Source: Candidatus Methanomethylicota archaeon
Lineage (GTDB): Archaea; Thermoproteota; Methanomethylicia; Culexarchaeales; Culexarchaeaceae
Direction of reading: 5' to 3'
DNA: 44,863 nt
NCBI GenBank assembly: GCA_020833005.1
Contig: JAJHRD010000009.1
Location: 1 to 44,863, forward strand
Of the stretch, positions 1 to 8,208 are shown piece by piece. The stretch's first letter is position 1. Each line of letters starts with the position of its first letter. Below the pieces are notes generated by a model. The model searched no databases. It had not been told where the DNA came from and worked only from the letters and a program-made list of their open reading frames with translations. The translations under genes and the position numbers were made by a program.

Positions 1-2
1 TG

Positions 3-992
3 GTTGAAGCAACATTAAATCCAGCTGGAATAGATATGGAGTTATGGGAGGAACTTGGATTTAGCAGGGAGTTTGCGGAGAAACAGATTAGGATAGTTAA
101 AGCATATGAAAAGATGGGCGTGAAAGCCACATGTACATGTACACCATACCTAGTGGGGAATAAACCGAAATTTGGGCAACATGTAGCATGGGGGGAATCA
201 TCAGCAATAATATATGCAAATTCGATTCTAGGCGCAAGAACCAACAGGGAAAGTGGAATTTCAGCATTAGCCTCAGCAATAACCGGTAGAACTGCAAAAT
301 ACGGGTTACACCTAGATGAAAATAGACTTGCAGACTACGTGATAAAAGTTAAATGCAATGTGAAGGGGATCTCAGATTTCGGAGCACTAGGATACCTAAT
401 TGGGAAAATAGTTGGAAATAAAGTTCCATACATTACTGGTATAGAAACTGCAGATTTAGATGAACTCAAATCACTTGGAGCATCAATGGCTGCAAGTGGA
501 GCTGTAGGGTTATTCCACATGGAAAACGTAACCCCAGAAGCAAAAATTAAAAGGGTTGTTAAAGATGGCGCTGAAGAAATTGAAATTGAAGATTTAAGGG
601 AGGCCTACGAGGCCTTAAACTATGATGTTAGGGAGATAGATGTGGTTAGTATTGGATGCCCACATGCCTCAATAGATGAAATAGGGAAGGTAGCAAATAT
701 GATTAAAGGTAGGAAGATTAAATCGCAATTATGGATAACAACATCAAGAAAAGTGTATGATGAAGCTAAAAGAAGAGGATTGCTGGATATAATAAATGAA
801 GCTGGAGGGAAGATTATAAGGGATACATGCATGGTTGTCGCCCCAATAGAGGAATTGGGATTCAAAACATTAGCCACAAACAGTGCAAAAATGGCCACAT
901 TAGCACCACTACACTCAAAAGTGAAAGTTAGATTTGGAAGCTTAGAAGACTGCATTAAAGCAGCAATAAGTGGTGTTTGGAATGATAATTAA
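3..992 (+). CDS. Aconitase-X large subunit, probable phosphomevalonate dehydratase large subunit (5' partial)
   Basis: The reading frame is open to the left edge of the window, so the N-terminus is missing; the first in-frame ATG at 36 is internal. The protein matches the aconitase-X catalytic family (old name DUF521): Asn-Pro-Ala-Gly near the visible start, the Cys-rich CTCTPYL stretch, the GES and NRE/SG motifs, and later cysteines in SIGCPHAS and RDTCMVV that could bind an Fe-S cluster. In archaea this two-subunit enzyme is known to dehydrate 5-phosphomevalonate in the modified mevalonate pathway to isoprenoids. Members can also act on cis-3-hydroxyproline, so the substrate is inferred. 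It overlaps the small-subunit gene by 11 nt, which supports a stoichiometric complex in the cytoplasm. Confidence 0.88.
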   Translation, partial: VEATLNPAGIDMELWEELGFSREFAEKQIRIVKAYEKMGVKATCTCTPYLVGNKPKFGQHVAWGESSAIIYANSILGARTNRESGISALASAITGRTAKYGLHLDENRLADYVIKVKCNVKGISDFGALGYLIGKIVGNKVPYITGIETADLDELKSLGASMAASGAVGLFHMENVTPEAKIKRVVKDGAEEIEIEDLREAYEALNYDVREIDVVSIGCPHASIDEIGKVANMIKGRKIKSQLWITTSRKVYDEAKRRGLLDIINEAGGKIIRDTCMVVAPIEELGFKTLATNSAKMATLAPLHSKVKVRFGSLEDCIKAAISGVWNDN

Positions 993-1368
993 GGGGAGAG
1001 TTATAAAGGAGGGGGAAGCAGAGGGGGAAGCACTAGTATCAATGGAGCCAATAGCATTTCTGGGAGGCATAGACCCAAAGACGGGGATAGTGATAGAAAG
1101 AGGACATCCACTTGAAGGGAAATCCATAAAGGGGAAGATACTAGTATTCCCACATGGAAAGGGGTCCACCGTTGGAACATACATAATTTATAGAATGAAG
1201 AAACTAAACACAGCACCAGCAGCAATAATAAATGAGTACTGTGAACCAATAGTGGCTGTAGGTGCAATAATAGCAAACATACCATGCGTAGACATGGTGG
1301 ATATAAGTAAGATAAAAAGTGGAGATTTTGTTAGAGTGAAGGGGGACACTATATACGTGAATGAATAA
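982..1368 (+). CDS. Aconitase-X small (swivel) subunit, probable phosphomevalonate dehydratase small subunit
   Basis: About 128 residues, the normal size of the separate archaeal aconitase-X swivel subunit (old name DUF126). Family marks are the GKGSTVGTY segment, the SLEGKS-like turn seen here as HPLEGKSIKG, and the C-terminal DFVRV...GD ending. It partners the large subunit just upstream to form the dehydratase of the archaeal mevalonate pathway. The ATG at 982 is preferred because it gives an 11-nt overlap with the upstream stop and a conserved-looking start (MIIKGRVI); a GTG at 970 is an alternative. Translational coupling with the large subunit is likely. Confidence 0.87.
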   Translation: MIIKGRVIKEGEAEGEALVSMEPIAFLGGIDPKTGIVIERGHPLEGKSIKGKILVFPHGKGSTVGTYIIYRMKKLNTAPAAIINEYCEPIVAVGAIIANIPCVDMVDISKIKSGDFVRVKGDTIYVNE

Positions 1369-1382
1369 AAAATGGAGGTTAT

Positions 1383-2474
1383 TTAACTCTTAGATTTAAC
1401 TACCTCTTCAAGATTCTTCAACATCTCATATATGTCTTTGAACTCTATGTATCCCATGTTACCAATTCTGAAAGTCTTACCCCTAACCTTACCATAACCA
1501 CGAGCCAACTCAAACCCCCTAGCCCTCATAGCCTCATAAACTTCATCTCCACTCATACCCTTAGGAGCATTAATGCAACTGACTGTTGGACTTTCAAACC
1601 CCCTCCTCGGGAATAACGTTAAACCAATCTTCTCAACACCCTCACGTATAATTCTATTCCTCTCCCTATAAAGCTCAAAATACTTATACTTACCACCCCA
1701 CTCATCCCTTATCATCCTAAGAATCCTCCTCAAACCAAGCATTTGAGGTATTGGTGGAGTTGTTGGTACATTGAATTCCTCATTATACTTCTTATATAAT
1801 ATGAAGTCGAAGTACCAACCCTTATTACGCATATTAGCAGACTTCTTCAAAGCCTCTGCACTAACACTGGCAACGGCTAATCCAGGGGGGATGCCGAAAC
1901 ACTTCTGTGAACTCGTAAAGCATACATCTATACCCCACTTATCAACCTTAATATCCACACCACCCATGGAGCTTACAGCATCAACAAACAACAACTTACC
2001 ATGAGACTTAACTACACTGGCAAGCTTCTCCAATGGATTAATCAACCCAACACTAGTCTCATTATGGGTTATAGCTACAGCTTCAACATCTGGATTCCTC
2101 CTCAAGTAATCATCCAATACATCGGGCATGGTTGGCTCTCCAAGCTGAGTCTCTAAAACCACAACCTCCTTACCATTGGCTCTAGCAACCTCAACATACC
2201 TCTCACCAAAACTCCCATTAACACATATGAGCATCTTCCTCTCCACACAATTCCTAACGGAAGCCTCCATAAAACCAGTTCCAGAACTTGGGAAGAAGAA
2301 GATCTCACCCTCAGTTTCGAGAAACTCTTTAAGTAGGAATGTTAAGTCTTTATGCAAGTCGATGTAATCCTTACTCCTATGACTAAACATCTGCCTACCC
2401 ATCTCCTCCAAAACCTGAGGATAACATGCCACAGGCCCAACTGTAAACAACTTCAACTGCAAATGAATCACCAT
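1383..2474 (-). CDS. Class V pyridoxal-phosphate aminotransferase (serine/alanine-glyoxylate type)
   Basis: About 363 residues when started at the ATG at 2474; the frame runs further upstream to 2633, but that part is hydrophobic, unlike the family, and crosses the promoter. The protein opens with the family pattern FTVGP, has SSGTGFMEA for phosphate binding, VDAVSSMGG, and the PLP-lysine motif SSQKCFGIPPG with the lysine near residue 191. Such enzymes move amino groups between serine or alanine and glyoxylate or pyruvate; the exact substrates are not readable here. A TATA-like box lies about 21 nt upstream of the ATG, so the mRNA is probably leaderless. Divergent from the gene at 2580. Confidence 0.85.
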   Translation of the reverse strand: MVIHLQLKLFTVGPVACYPQVLEEMGRQMFSHRSKDYIDLHKDLTFLLKEFLETEGEIFFFPSSGTGFMEASVRNCVERKMLICVNGSFGERYVEVARANGKEVVVLETQLGEPTMPDVLDDYLRRNPDVEAVAITHNETSVGLINPLEKLASVVKSHGKLLFVDAVSSMGGVDIKVDKWGIDVCFTSSQKCFGIPPGLAVASVSAEALKKSANMRNKGWYFDFILYKKYNEEFNVPTTPPIPQMLGLRRILRMIRDEWGGKYKYFELYRERNRIIREGVEKIGLTLFPRRGFESPTVSCINAPKGMSGDEVYEAMRARGFELARGYGKVRGKTFRIGNMGYIEFKDIYEMLKNLEEVVKSKS

Positions 2475-2495
2475 TAAAAGATACATTGAATAGGA

Positions 2496-2503
2496 GTATA
2501 TAA
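2496..2503 (-). promoter_or_regulatory. TATA box of the aminotransferase gene
   Basis: On the minus strand the box reads TTATATAC and ends 21 nt before the ATG at 2474. This spacing puts the transcription start at or next to the start codon, as in leaderless archaeal mRNAs, and argues against the longer reading frame that starts at 2633. Confidence 0.55.
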
Positions 2504-2579
2504 CAGTTAATGTTCCCATGTAAAGAACAATAAATGTTAAATTTACAATCAACAAAACAACTCTATAGGAGGGCTGGAT

Positions 2580-3158
2580 ATGGTGGTTGGTGTAGAGAAG
2601 AAGATAGTTTACTTCAACGAGCCTGGACCTCAAAACACCGATGAAACATTGAGATTGGCAAAGGAACGTGCAGATGAACTTGGAATAAAAACAATAGTTG
2701 TAGCCAGTAGTACTGGTGAAACTGGCGTGAAGGCTTCAGAAATATTTAAGGGGTATAATCTAATAGTGGTTAGCCACGTGGCATGGTTTAAAGGCCCAAA
2801 CGTAGAGGAATTCTCAAGCGAGAATAGAGAGAAGATATTGAGGAATGGTGGCAAAATAGTGACAGCAACACATGCATTTGGGGGTATAGGTAGAGCTATT
2901 AGGAGGAAGTTTAACACCATGCAAATCGATGAAGTAATAGCAAATGTACTCAGACTTTTCGGGCAGGGAATGAAGGTTGCATGTGAAATAGCCTGCATGG
3001 CTGTAGATTCAGGATACGTTAAACCAGGTGAAGAAATAATAAGCATTGCAGGTACAGGTAGAGGTGCAGATACAGCAATAGTCATAAAAGCTGCAAACAC
3101 ACATGACTTCTTCGAAACAAAAATATTGGAGATAATATGTAAACCATTGAAAACATAG
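2580..3158 (+). CDS. Stand-alone pyruvate kinase C-terminal-domain protein
   Basis: A 192-residue protein that resembles the isolated pyruvate-kinase alpha/beta C-terminal domain proteins of archaea (PK_C-like, COG1751 type). Visible marks are the N-terminal YFNEPGPQNTDETL, the IVVASSTGETG segment typical of the phosphate or effector pocket, and a late ISIAGTGRGADTA glycine-rich loop. It has no pyruvate kinase catalytic barrel, so it is not itself a kinase; its function is unknown. The start at 2580 has a good ribosome binding site (GGAGGG, about 8 nt upstream). Its promoter probably lies in the 105-nt divergent gap shared with the aminotransferase. Confidence 0.75.
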   Translation: MVVGVEKKIVYFNEPGPQNTDETLRLAKERADELGIKTIVVASSTGETGVKASEIFKGYNLIVVSHVAWFKGPNVEEFSSENREKILRNGGKIVTATHAFGGIGRAIRRKFNTMQIDEVIANVLRLFGQGMKVACEIACMAVDSGYVKPGEEIISIAGTGRGADTAIVIKAANTHDFFETKILEIICKPLKT

Positions 3159-3162
3159 TGAA

Positions 3163-3186
3163 GGGTTTTTATCACCCCTATATTTT
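3163..3186 (+). terminator. Possible terminator between convergent genes
   Basis: A short GGGT/ACCC stem (3163-3166 with 3174-3177) is followed by the T-run TATTTTT at about 3181. It lies just after the stop codon at 3158 and extends into the end of the convergent amidohydrolase gene. The stem is weak; archaeal termination depends mainly on the T-run. Confidence 0.3.
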
Positions 3187-3930
3187 TAATACACGCTTAA
3201 TATTTTCACCCAATATAAGTCGCTTAAATGAATCATCCAAGCCAGTAAGCTCAATAGTCCTCAATTCCAATTTCACATGTCCAAAGGGCATTTGAGAACT
3301 GAAAACAAGCCTACTTGGATCCATAGTTTCAGGTAAACGTTTAAGGAAGTAGTCAACACCCATATGTCCACCCCTCAAAGGGTAAGTTTCAAGGAAGAGG
3401 TTTTTAAGATTCTGCGCCATTGGAGACCTAGTGGATAGTATTGCAGCTAAAGATGATTGACCAGTAATGAACTTCACATTCTGATTCATGTATGATAAGA
3501 AGACTACGCCTTCCTGTGAATAAAACTGCGATTGAGAACTCTTAATGTATAGTGGGACATCAAGCTCCCCAGCCAATGATATCACAGATTTAACAATTGG
3601 AGAAGTTATCGAGAAGGATTCATTTTGAGGATCAATGTATATGGCTTTGAAACCCCACTCCACAATAGCTCTCCTAGCCTTATCAATTTCTGAAACTCCA
3701 AACCATGGGTTTAAACGGTAAACTCCAATCAACCTATCATACTTCCTAGTAGCCTCATAAACATACTTATTCCCAGAATCATAGTATGGTCCAGGTGGAG
3801 GGGCAACTACCACCGCCATATCAACACCATTCTCATCCATAACCTTCAATAAATCTTCAGCTAGGAACTCCCCCCTCCTAAAATATATGCTTTCACCAAT
3901 GAATACATGTGCATCTATAACCACCATCAT
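3178..3930 (-). CDS. Amidohydrolase-2-fold protein without metal ligands (likely pseudoenzyme)
   Basis: About 250 residues, clearly a paralogue of the next gene upstream on the same strand: both share the IDAH start, the VNP/LNP segment, a WGFKAIYI/NGFWGIKI strand and an LGxNIKR ending. The metal-binding residues of the fold are all replaced: HTHFG becomes HVFIG, LLLHTGE becomes LYIKSSQ, LGHLGKS becomes ITGQSS, and YASDFP becomes FSSQMP. The fold should be a TIM barrel, but hydrolysis by the usual mechanism looks impossible. The start ATG (3930 or 3927; a GGAGGGGG site precedes both) overlaps the stop of the active paralogue by ATGA, so the two are probably made together and may form a mixed complex. 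It is the last gene of a three-gene operon. Confidence 0.8.
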   Translation of the reverse strand: MMVVIDAHVFIGESIYFRRGEFLAEDLLKVMDENGVDMAVVVAPPPGPYYDSGNKYVYEATRKYDRLIGVYRLNPWFGVSEIDKARRAIVEWGFKAIYIDPQNESFSITSPIVKSVISLAGELDVPLYIKSSQSQFYSQEGVVFLSYMNQNVKFITGQSSLAAILSTRSPMAQNLKNLFLETYPLRGGHMGVDYFLKRLPETMDPSRLVFSSQMPFGHVKLELRTIELTGLDDSFKRLILGENIKRVLKI

Positions 3931-4691
3931 AACCCCCTCCTCTTCCTAATATCATCTAAAATTCGCTTAATATTCAATCCAAGAATGAGTTCACGATCCC
4001 TATCAGATATATCTGCAAGTTTAATCTTCAAAGTTTCAAGTTCAATACACCCTTGAGGGAAATCAGAAGCATACAAAACCTTCTCAGGGCCAGCGAGATC
4101 CACAGCCTTCTCAATAGCCTCTAAACTATGACATAAAGCTGTATCCACAAAAACATTATCAAACCATCTAGCTACAAGTATAGCATCCATATAGAAGGAT
4201 TTACCCAAATGGCCCAGGATGATTGGAACTTCTGGAAAGTGCTCAGCCAAATACCCAACACTAGTGGGATGGGAATAATCGGCTTCACCAGTATGTAGCA
4301 ATAGTAGGCCACCATACTCTCTAAGCTTCTCCATTATTGGGAATATTAATATGCGATTATCTGGGGAAACAGCCTCATTCCTCAAATGAATCTTTATACC
4401 CCAAAAACCATTCTTCAAAGCCCACTCAGCCTCTTCAACAGCCCTCCCCCTAAGATGGGGGTTAACCCTTGCAACGCAATAAAACCTATCAGGATACTTC
4501 CTCTGAACATCAAGTAGGAAGAGATTTGCCTCCCTATAACTCCTATCAGCAGATATTGAAGAGTATGGTGGTGTCGTCACCATGGCATCCATACCAATCG
4601 AATCCATAAGCTTAATTCTCTCCTCAGGAGTTACTGGAGGTAGATCTTTACCTGGAGGACCAAAATGTGTATGGGCATCAATATAAACCAC
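3927..4691 (-). CDS. Amidohydrolase-2 family metal-dependent hydrolase (COG2159-like)
   Basis: A 254-residue TIM-barrel hydrolase. It keeps the metal-site motifs: HTH at residues 7-9, a KIH on the strand near residue 100, LLLHTGE, ILGHLGKS and YASDFP. The family cleaves or decarboxylates small ring or carboxylic substrates and lactones; the substrate here is unknown. It is 2 nt from the end of the creatininase-family gene upstream and overlaps the inactive paralogue downstream by 4 nt, so the three form one operon, which points to a cyclic amide or amide-derived substrate. This last point is inference from context. Confidence 0.8.
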   Translation of the reverse strand: MVYIDAHTHFGPPGKDLPPVTPEERIKLMDSIGMDAMVTTPPYSSISADRSYREANLFLLDVQRKYPDRFYCVARVNPHLRGRAVEEAEWALKNGFWGIKIHLRNEAVSPDNRILIFPIMEKLREYGGLLLLHTGEADYSHPTSVGYLAEHFPEVPIILGHLGKSFYMDAILVARWFDNVFVDTALCHSLEAIEKAVDLAGPEKVLYASDFPQGCIELETLKIKLADISDRDRELILGLNIKRILDDIRKRRGL

Positions 4692-4693
4692 AA

Positions 4694-5563
4694 TTAAACA
4701 CCCCTCAAAGCCTTAAATGCCTTATCTTCAGAAACACTTGTCTTCTCGAGATTGAAAGTTTTAAAAGCATCAACAAATTTGCAAAGCCAATCCACAAGTA
4801 AATCCATAAGCCTCCTACCCAAATCCAAATTAACCTTAGAGAAATCCCTCACATCTGGAATTACACTTGGAAGAGCTTCAGTCATGGAACCCGTATCAGA
4901 AACATCTGAAGTGTTTAAAGCCAACCTCACCAATCCACCCATAAATCTAGCTGAACTTAAACTCTCAAGCTTAATTTCATCATGAACTTGCTTAGTTGAG
5001 GAGAGTATTGCATTCTCAAGATGAACAGATTCAGGTCTTAAGGCAAGCATTAAAGCCGTTTCAGCATATCCAGCATGGGTCTGTGCAGGCTGACCTTCAA
5101 CAGTTAAACCCATACCTGCAAGGACATCCCACCACTGGCAAACAACACAAATCATATTAAATTTAGTTCTAGCCTCCCTACAAGCTTCAAGCAAAGCATT
5201 TAAATTACCACCATGCCCATTAATGAAAAGAACTTTCGAAACACCATGCCTATGCAGAGACTCCAAAACATCCATAATAACAGACTTAAAGGTATTAAAG
5301 GATAATGTTATGGTCCCAGGGAAATCCATATGATGCACAGCAACACCATAAGGTAAAACTGGCAACACTGGTATACCCTTAATCTCACCAACACGTTTAG
5401 CAAGCTCCCACGCAATAATCCAATCAGTACCCAAACCCAAATGTAAACCATGTTGCTCGGTGGAACCCACTGGAACTATAACCATACTGGAGGAGGGTAG
5501 CTTCCTACCAGCCTCCACCCAACTCATATTCGAAAGTTCAAAAGACAACTTAGATCTCACCAT
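4694..5563 (-). CDS. Creatininase-family amidohydrolase
   Basis: About 289 residues from the ATG at 5563. The metal-site motifs of the creatininase family are intact: GSTEQHGLHLGLGTD near the N-terminus (Glu, His and Asp ligands), HHMDFPGTIT, NGHGGNLNAL and HAGYAETAL with the late Glu ligand. Family members open cyclic amides (creatinine) or cleave formamides and mycofactocin-type peptides; the substrate cannot be told here. The frame extends to 5635, but a TATA-like box 22 nt upstream of 5563 and the family's usual N-terminus favour 5563. First gene of the operon with the two amidohydrolases; divergent from the M28 peptidase. Confidence 0.85.
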   Translation of the reverse strand: MVRSKLSFELSNMSWVEAGRKLPSSSMVIVPVGSTEQHGLHLGLGTDWIIAWELAKRVGEIKGIPVLPVLPYGVAVHHMDFPGTITLSFNTFKSVIMDVLESLHRHGVSKVLFINGHGGNLNALLEACREARTKFNMICVVCQWWDVLAGMGLTVEGQPAQTHAGYAETALMLALRPESVHLENAILSSTKQVHDEIKLESLSSARFMGGLVRLALNTSDVSDTGSMTEALPSVIPDVRDFSKVNLDLGRRLMDLLVDWLCKFVDAFKTFNLEKTSVSEDKAFKALRGV

Positions 5564-5585
5564 TAAATATTGATATAGCGATGAG

Positions 5586-5592
5586 TATTTAA
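5586..5592 (-). promoter_or_regulatory. TATA box of the creatininase-amidohydrolase operon
   Basis: The minus strand reads TTAAATA, ending 22 nt before the ATG at 5563. The spacing fits leaderless transcription and sets the start of the creatininase-family gene. Confidence 0.5.
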
Positions 5593-5657
5593 CAATACCC
5601 ATACAGGAAACAGAATGACTTAAATTTAGATACAAGCAAACTAAACAATGAGCAAAT

Positions 5658-7454
5658 ATGAAGAATATAAATCAAATCCTAAAAGAAGAGTACTCAATAC
5701 AGGAATTAATGGAGTTTGTCACCAGATTAAGCCAATACCATAGGATACAAGGTAGTGATGGAATTGAAGAAGCTGGAGAATACATAAAGGAAACTTTGAT
5801 GGGGAGAAGTGGATGGAATGTGGAATTGAAGAAGTATAGTTATAGCGTTCAACATGGATCCTTCGATCCAGTGGTCGGCTGGAGCGTTAAAGGGGGAGAA
5901 CTAAGACTAGTAAAGCCAAGGGAAGAATTACTACACACATACAAGAATTCAAGAACACACATTGCAGCCCACAGTCCAGGAGGAGTTGTTGAAGGGGAAG
6001 TGGTGCATGTTGGGAATGGAACATCCATTGAAAACTATGAGAAGATGGATGTAAGTGGGAAGATTGTACTTGCATATGGTTATGGAAACATAGTTTACAA
6101 GAATGCCTTAATGAAGGGAGCTATGGGAGTTCTAATATATAGGAGGAGTGGAACAGAAGATTCAGTTCCATATATGGGATTATTCCTAACACCAGAAGAA
6201 GCGAAGGAAGCAAAAATACCTGCAGTAACAGTATCCAGAAGCACAGCTAACAAACTAATACAACTAATCGAGAGGGGGGAGAAACCCATAGTTAGAATAA
6301 GTGTTGACGCAAAATATAGAGTTGAAGCATCAATACCAGTAGTCACAATGAAAATTGGAAATTTGGAAAGCGAAATCCATTTAACAGCACACTACTGCCA
6401 CCCAGCTGGAACAGTGAACGATAATGTCAGTGGATCAGCAGCATTAATGGAGCTAGCTCTAAGCTTCACAAGACTCATAGAAAAGAAGATTTTAGAAGAG
6501 CCAGATAAACATGCAATAAGATTCATATGGATACCAGAATATGCAGGTTCACTGGCATACATGTTAAATGAAAAGCCAAAAGCAGTTTTCAACATAAACT
6601 TAGATATGATTGGAGAAAGGCAAGAATTAACAGGATCAACAATAAACTTCGTAAAATCACCACCAAAAATCTACCACCCATACGAAGCCATAACATACTA
6701 CACATTCAAAAGAAACCTATCACTAAGCGAAGAGATAGGGTCACCTAGAAGCGCACTATCATATAGATTCGACCTAACACCATACCAATCCGGAAGCGAC
6801 CACGACGTATACATCCAACTATGGATACCAGCAATAATGATACTACAATGGCCTGACAAATACTACCACAGCGACCAAGATACAATAGACAAATTCGACC
6901 CTACACTGGCGAAAATAATAGCCGTAGCAGCAGGGGAATCAGCATACAAAATATCCAGGAAGGAATTTGAAGAAGAAGTTAAAATGTATGCAAAAACATA
7001 CTTCCACGAATACATTGCAAACGAACTACAATACACAAACATGGAAAACTTGAATGAAAGATATAGATACCTAATAAACGTTATAGGTGAAAAGACACTA
7101 CAAGTAACTGAAGATGAATACATAAAGGCATTAATGGAGAAAGCTGGAAAACAAGAATACATTGAAGAGGGGGAGAAGTACATATATAGGGGACCCATAG
7201 GAAACCTATCGGAAAGAGCCATATACAGAGCTATTGGATGGAAGAAGTACATTGAAATGGAGAAGACTGCTGAGAAAACACCAATAATGTCCAGAATAAT
7301 AGGCGTAATGATACCATTATACATGAGGAAACCCATGAGCATAAATGAACTTCAAAGAACAATACTAATGGAATTTGGAGTTAAAGTTGAAAGGGAAGTA
7401 TTGGAGAAGGCCGTGGAAATATTAATTGAAGCAAAAATTCTAGAAAAAGTATAG
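5658..7454 (+). CDS. M28-type aminopeptidase with PA domain and C-terminal helical extension
   Basis: 598 residues. Residues about 95-225 look like a protease-associated (PA) domain inserted before the catalytic part (GKIVLAYG, KGAMGVLIYR, IPAVTVSRS). The M28-like metal site follows: His245 in TAHYCHP, Asp255 in NDNVSG, Glu294 in WIPEYAGS, Asp316 in NLDMIGE and His404 in YYHSDQDT. A C-terminal part of about 150 residues, mostly helical and charged, has no obvious match and may be a winged-helix or oligomerisation region. There is no signal peptide, so it should act in the cytoplasm on peptides. It is transcribed away from the creatininase operon. The AHYCHP form resembles the DUF4910/DUF2172 branch more than classical M28 enzymes (which have AHYD). 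Confidence 0.82.
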   Translation: MKNINQILKEEYSIQELMEFVTRLSQYHRIQGSDGIEEAGEYIKETLMGRSGWNVELKKYSYSVQHGSFDPVVGWSVKGGELRLVKPREELLHTYKNSRTHIAAHSPGGVVEGEVVHVGNGTSIENYEKMDVSGKIVLAYGYGNIVYKNALMKGAMGVLIYRRSGTEDSVPYMGLFLTPEEAKEAKIPAVTVSRSTANKLIQLIERGEKPIVRISVDAKYRVEASIPVVTMKIGNLESEIHLTAHYCHPAGTVNDNVSGSAALMELALSFTRLIEKKILEEPDKHAIRFIWIPEYAGSLAYMLNEKPKAVFNINLDMIGERQELTGSTINFVKSPPKIYHPYEAITYYTFKRNLSLSEEIGSPRSALSYRFDLTPYQSGSDHDVYIQLWIPAIMILQWPDKYYHSDQDTIDKFDPTLAKIIAVAAGESAYKISRKEFEEEVKMYAKTYFHEYIANELQYTNMENLNERYRYLINVIGEKTLQVTEDEYIKALMEKAGKQEYIEEGEKYIYRGPIGNLSERAIYRAIGWKKYIEMEKTAEKTPIMSRIIGVMIPLYMRKPMSINELQRTILMEFGVKVEREVLEKAVEILIEAKILEKV

Positions 7455-7480
7455 GGTTAAATTTGGAATAAATCATTAAT

Positions 7481-8017
7481 TTATTTTAAAATTTTTGAAG
7501 CAATGGATTCTTCAACATATACTCCAAGTATCCTACCGAAATACAGTGTATGATAATTCCCAGATGGATAAATGCTCTCCTCAATAGACTTCTCCAAACT
7601 GCCAGGAGTAACATCAACTTTGAATGAAACTTTACATTCATAATGAATTGGGCATTGAGCTATATATGGCACTGAAACCTTATAGCTGGGCATAGCTGTA
7701 AGGCCAAGTTCCTTAAACTTATCATGATCCCTACCAGAATAAGTTCCACAATACTCCAAAACCTTATCCATACCATCACTTGGAACATTAACTGTGAATT
7801 CCCCACGCTCTTCAAGCAATTTATGCGTATACCTAGACTTCCTAACAGCCACAATGAAGAATGGCTCCCTCCACATCCTACCAATTAAACCCCAACCAAT
7901 AGTCATAACATTTGGAACGCCACTTAAACCCATAGAAACCAATAGAAGCCCACCAGAATTAAGCTTTGCAATAGTTTCATTAATAACGGAATATGGATCC
8001 ACACTAACCCTAACCAT
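7481..8017 (-). CDS. Flavin reductase-like domain protein (FMN-binding split barrel)
   Basis: 178 residues matching the flavin reductase-like family: an early N(V)MTIGWG segment, RKSRYTHKLLEERGEFTVNVP, and GRDHDKFKELGL, which are the usual flavin-contact and lid regions. Such proteins bind FMN and either reduce free flavin with NAD(P)H or act as flavoproteins of unknown role. It stands alone, convergent with the M28 peptidase and divergent from the D-aminoacylase-like gene. The ATG at 8017 gives the expected length. Confidence 0.8.
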   Translation of the reverse strand: MVRVSVDPYSVINETIAKLNSGGLLLVSMGLSGVPNVMTIGWGLIGRMWREPFFIVAVRKSRYTHKLLEERGEFTVNVPSDGMDKVLEYCGTYSGRDHDKFKELGLTAMPSYKVSVPYIAQCPIHYECKVSFKVDVTPGSLEKSIEESIYPSGNYHTLYFGRILGVYVEESIASKILK

Positions 8018-8208
8018 ACCAATTCAAAGACTATGTGTATAGAAAGAATAAAAAAAGGTTTTGATTAAATGTTTCCTATACTTAAGTGCAACATGAGCTA
8101 TGAACAACGCTCCAACTATTAAGAGGTCTTTTGTGACTATTCTGATTAGATAAAACGAAACCTCAAAAGTTTTAAGCATAATGGACAAACTAGTTTTAGT
8201 GTTCAATT

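Noticed and set aside
2475-2633. The longer N-terminus of the aminotransferase frame
   Set aside because: The extension crosses the TATA box and the start region of the divergent gene and has no family similarity.
8024-8206. A minus-strand 60-codon frame that could encode a single-helix membrane protein
   Set aside because: It fills a divergent promoter gap, overlaps the flavin reductase promoter and has no convincing promoter or ribosome binding site of its own.
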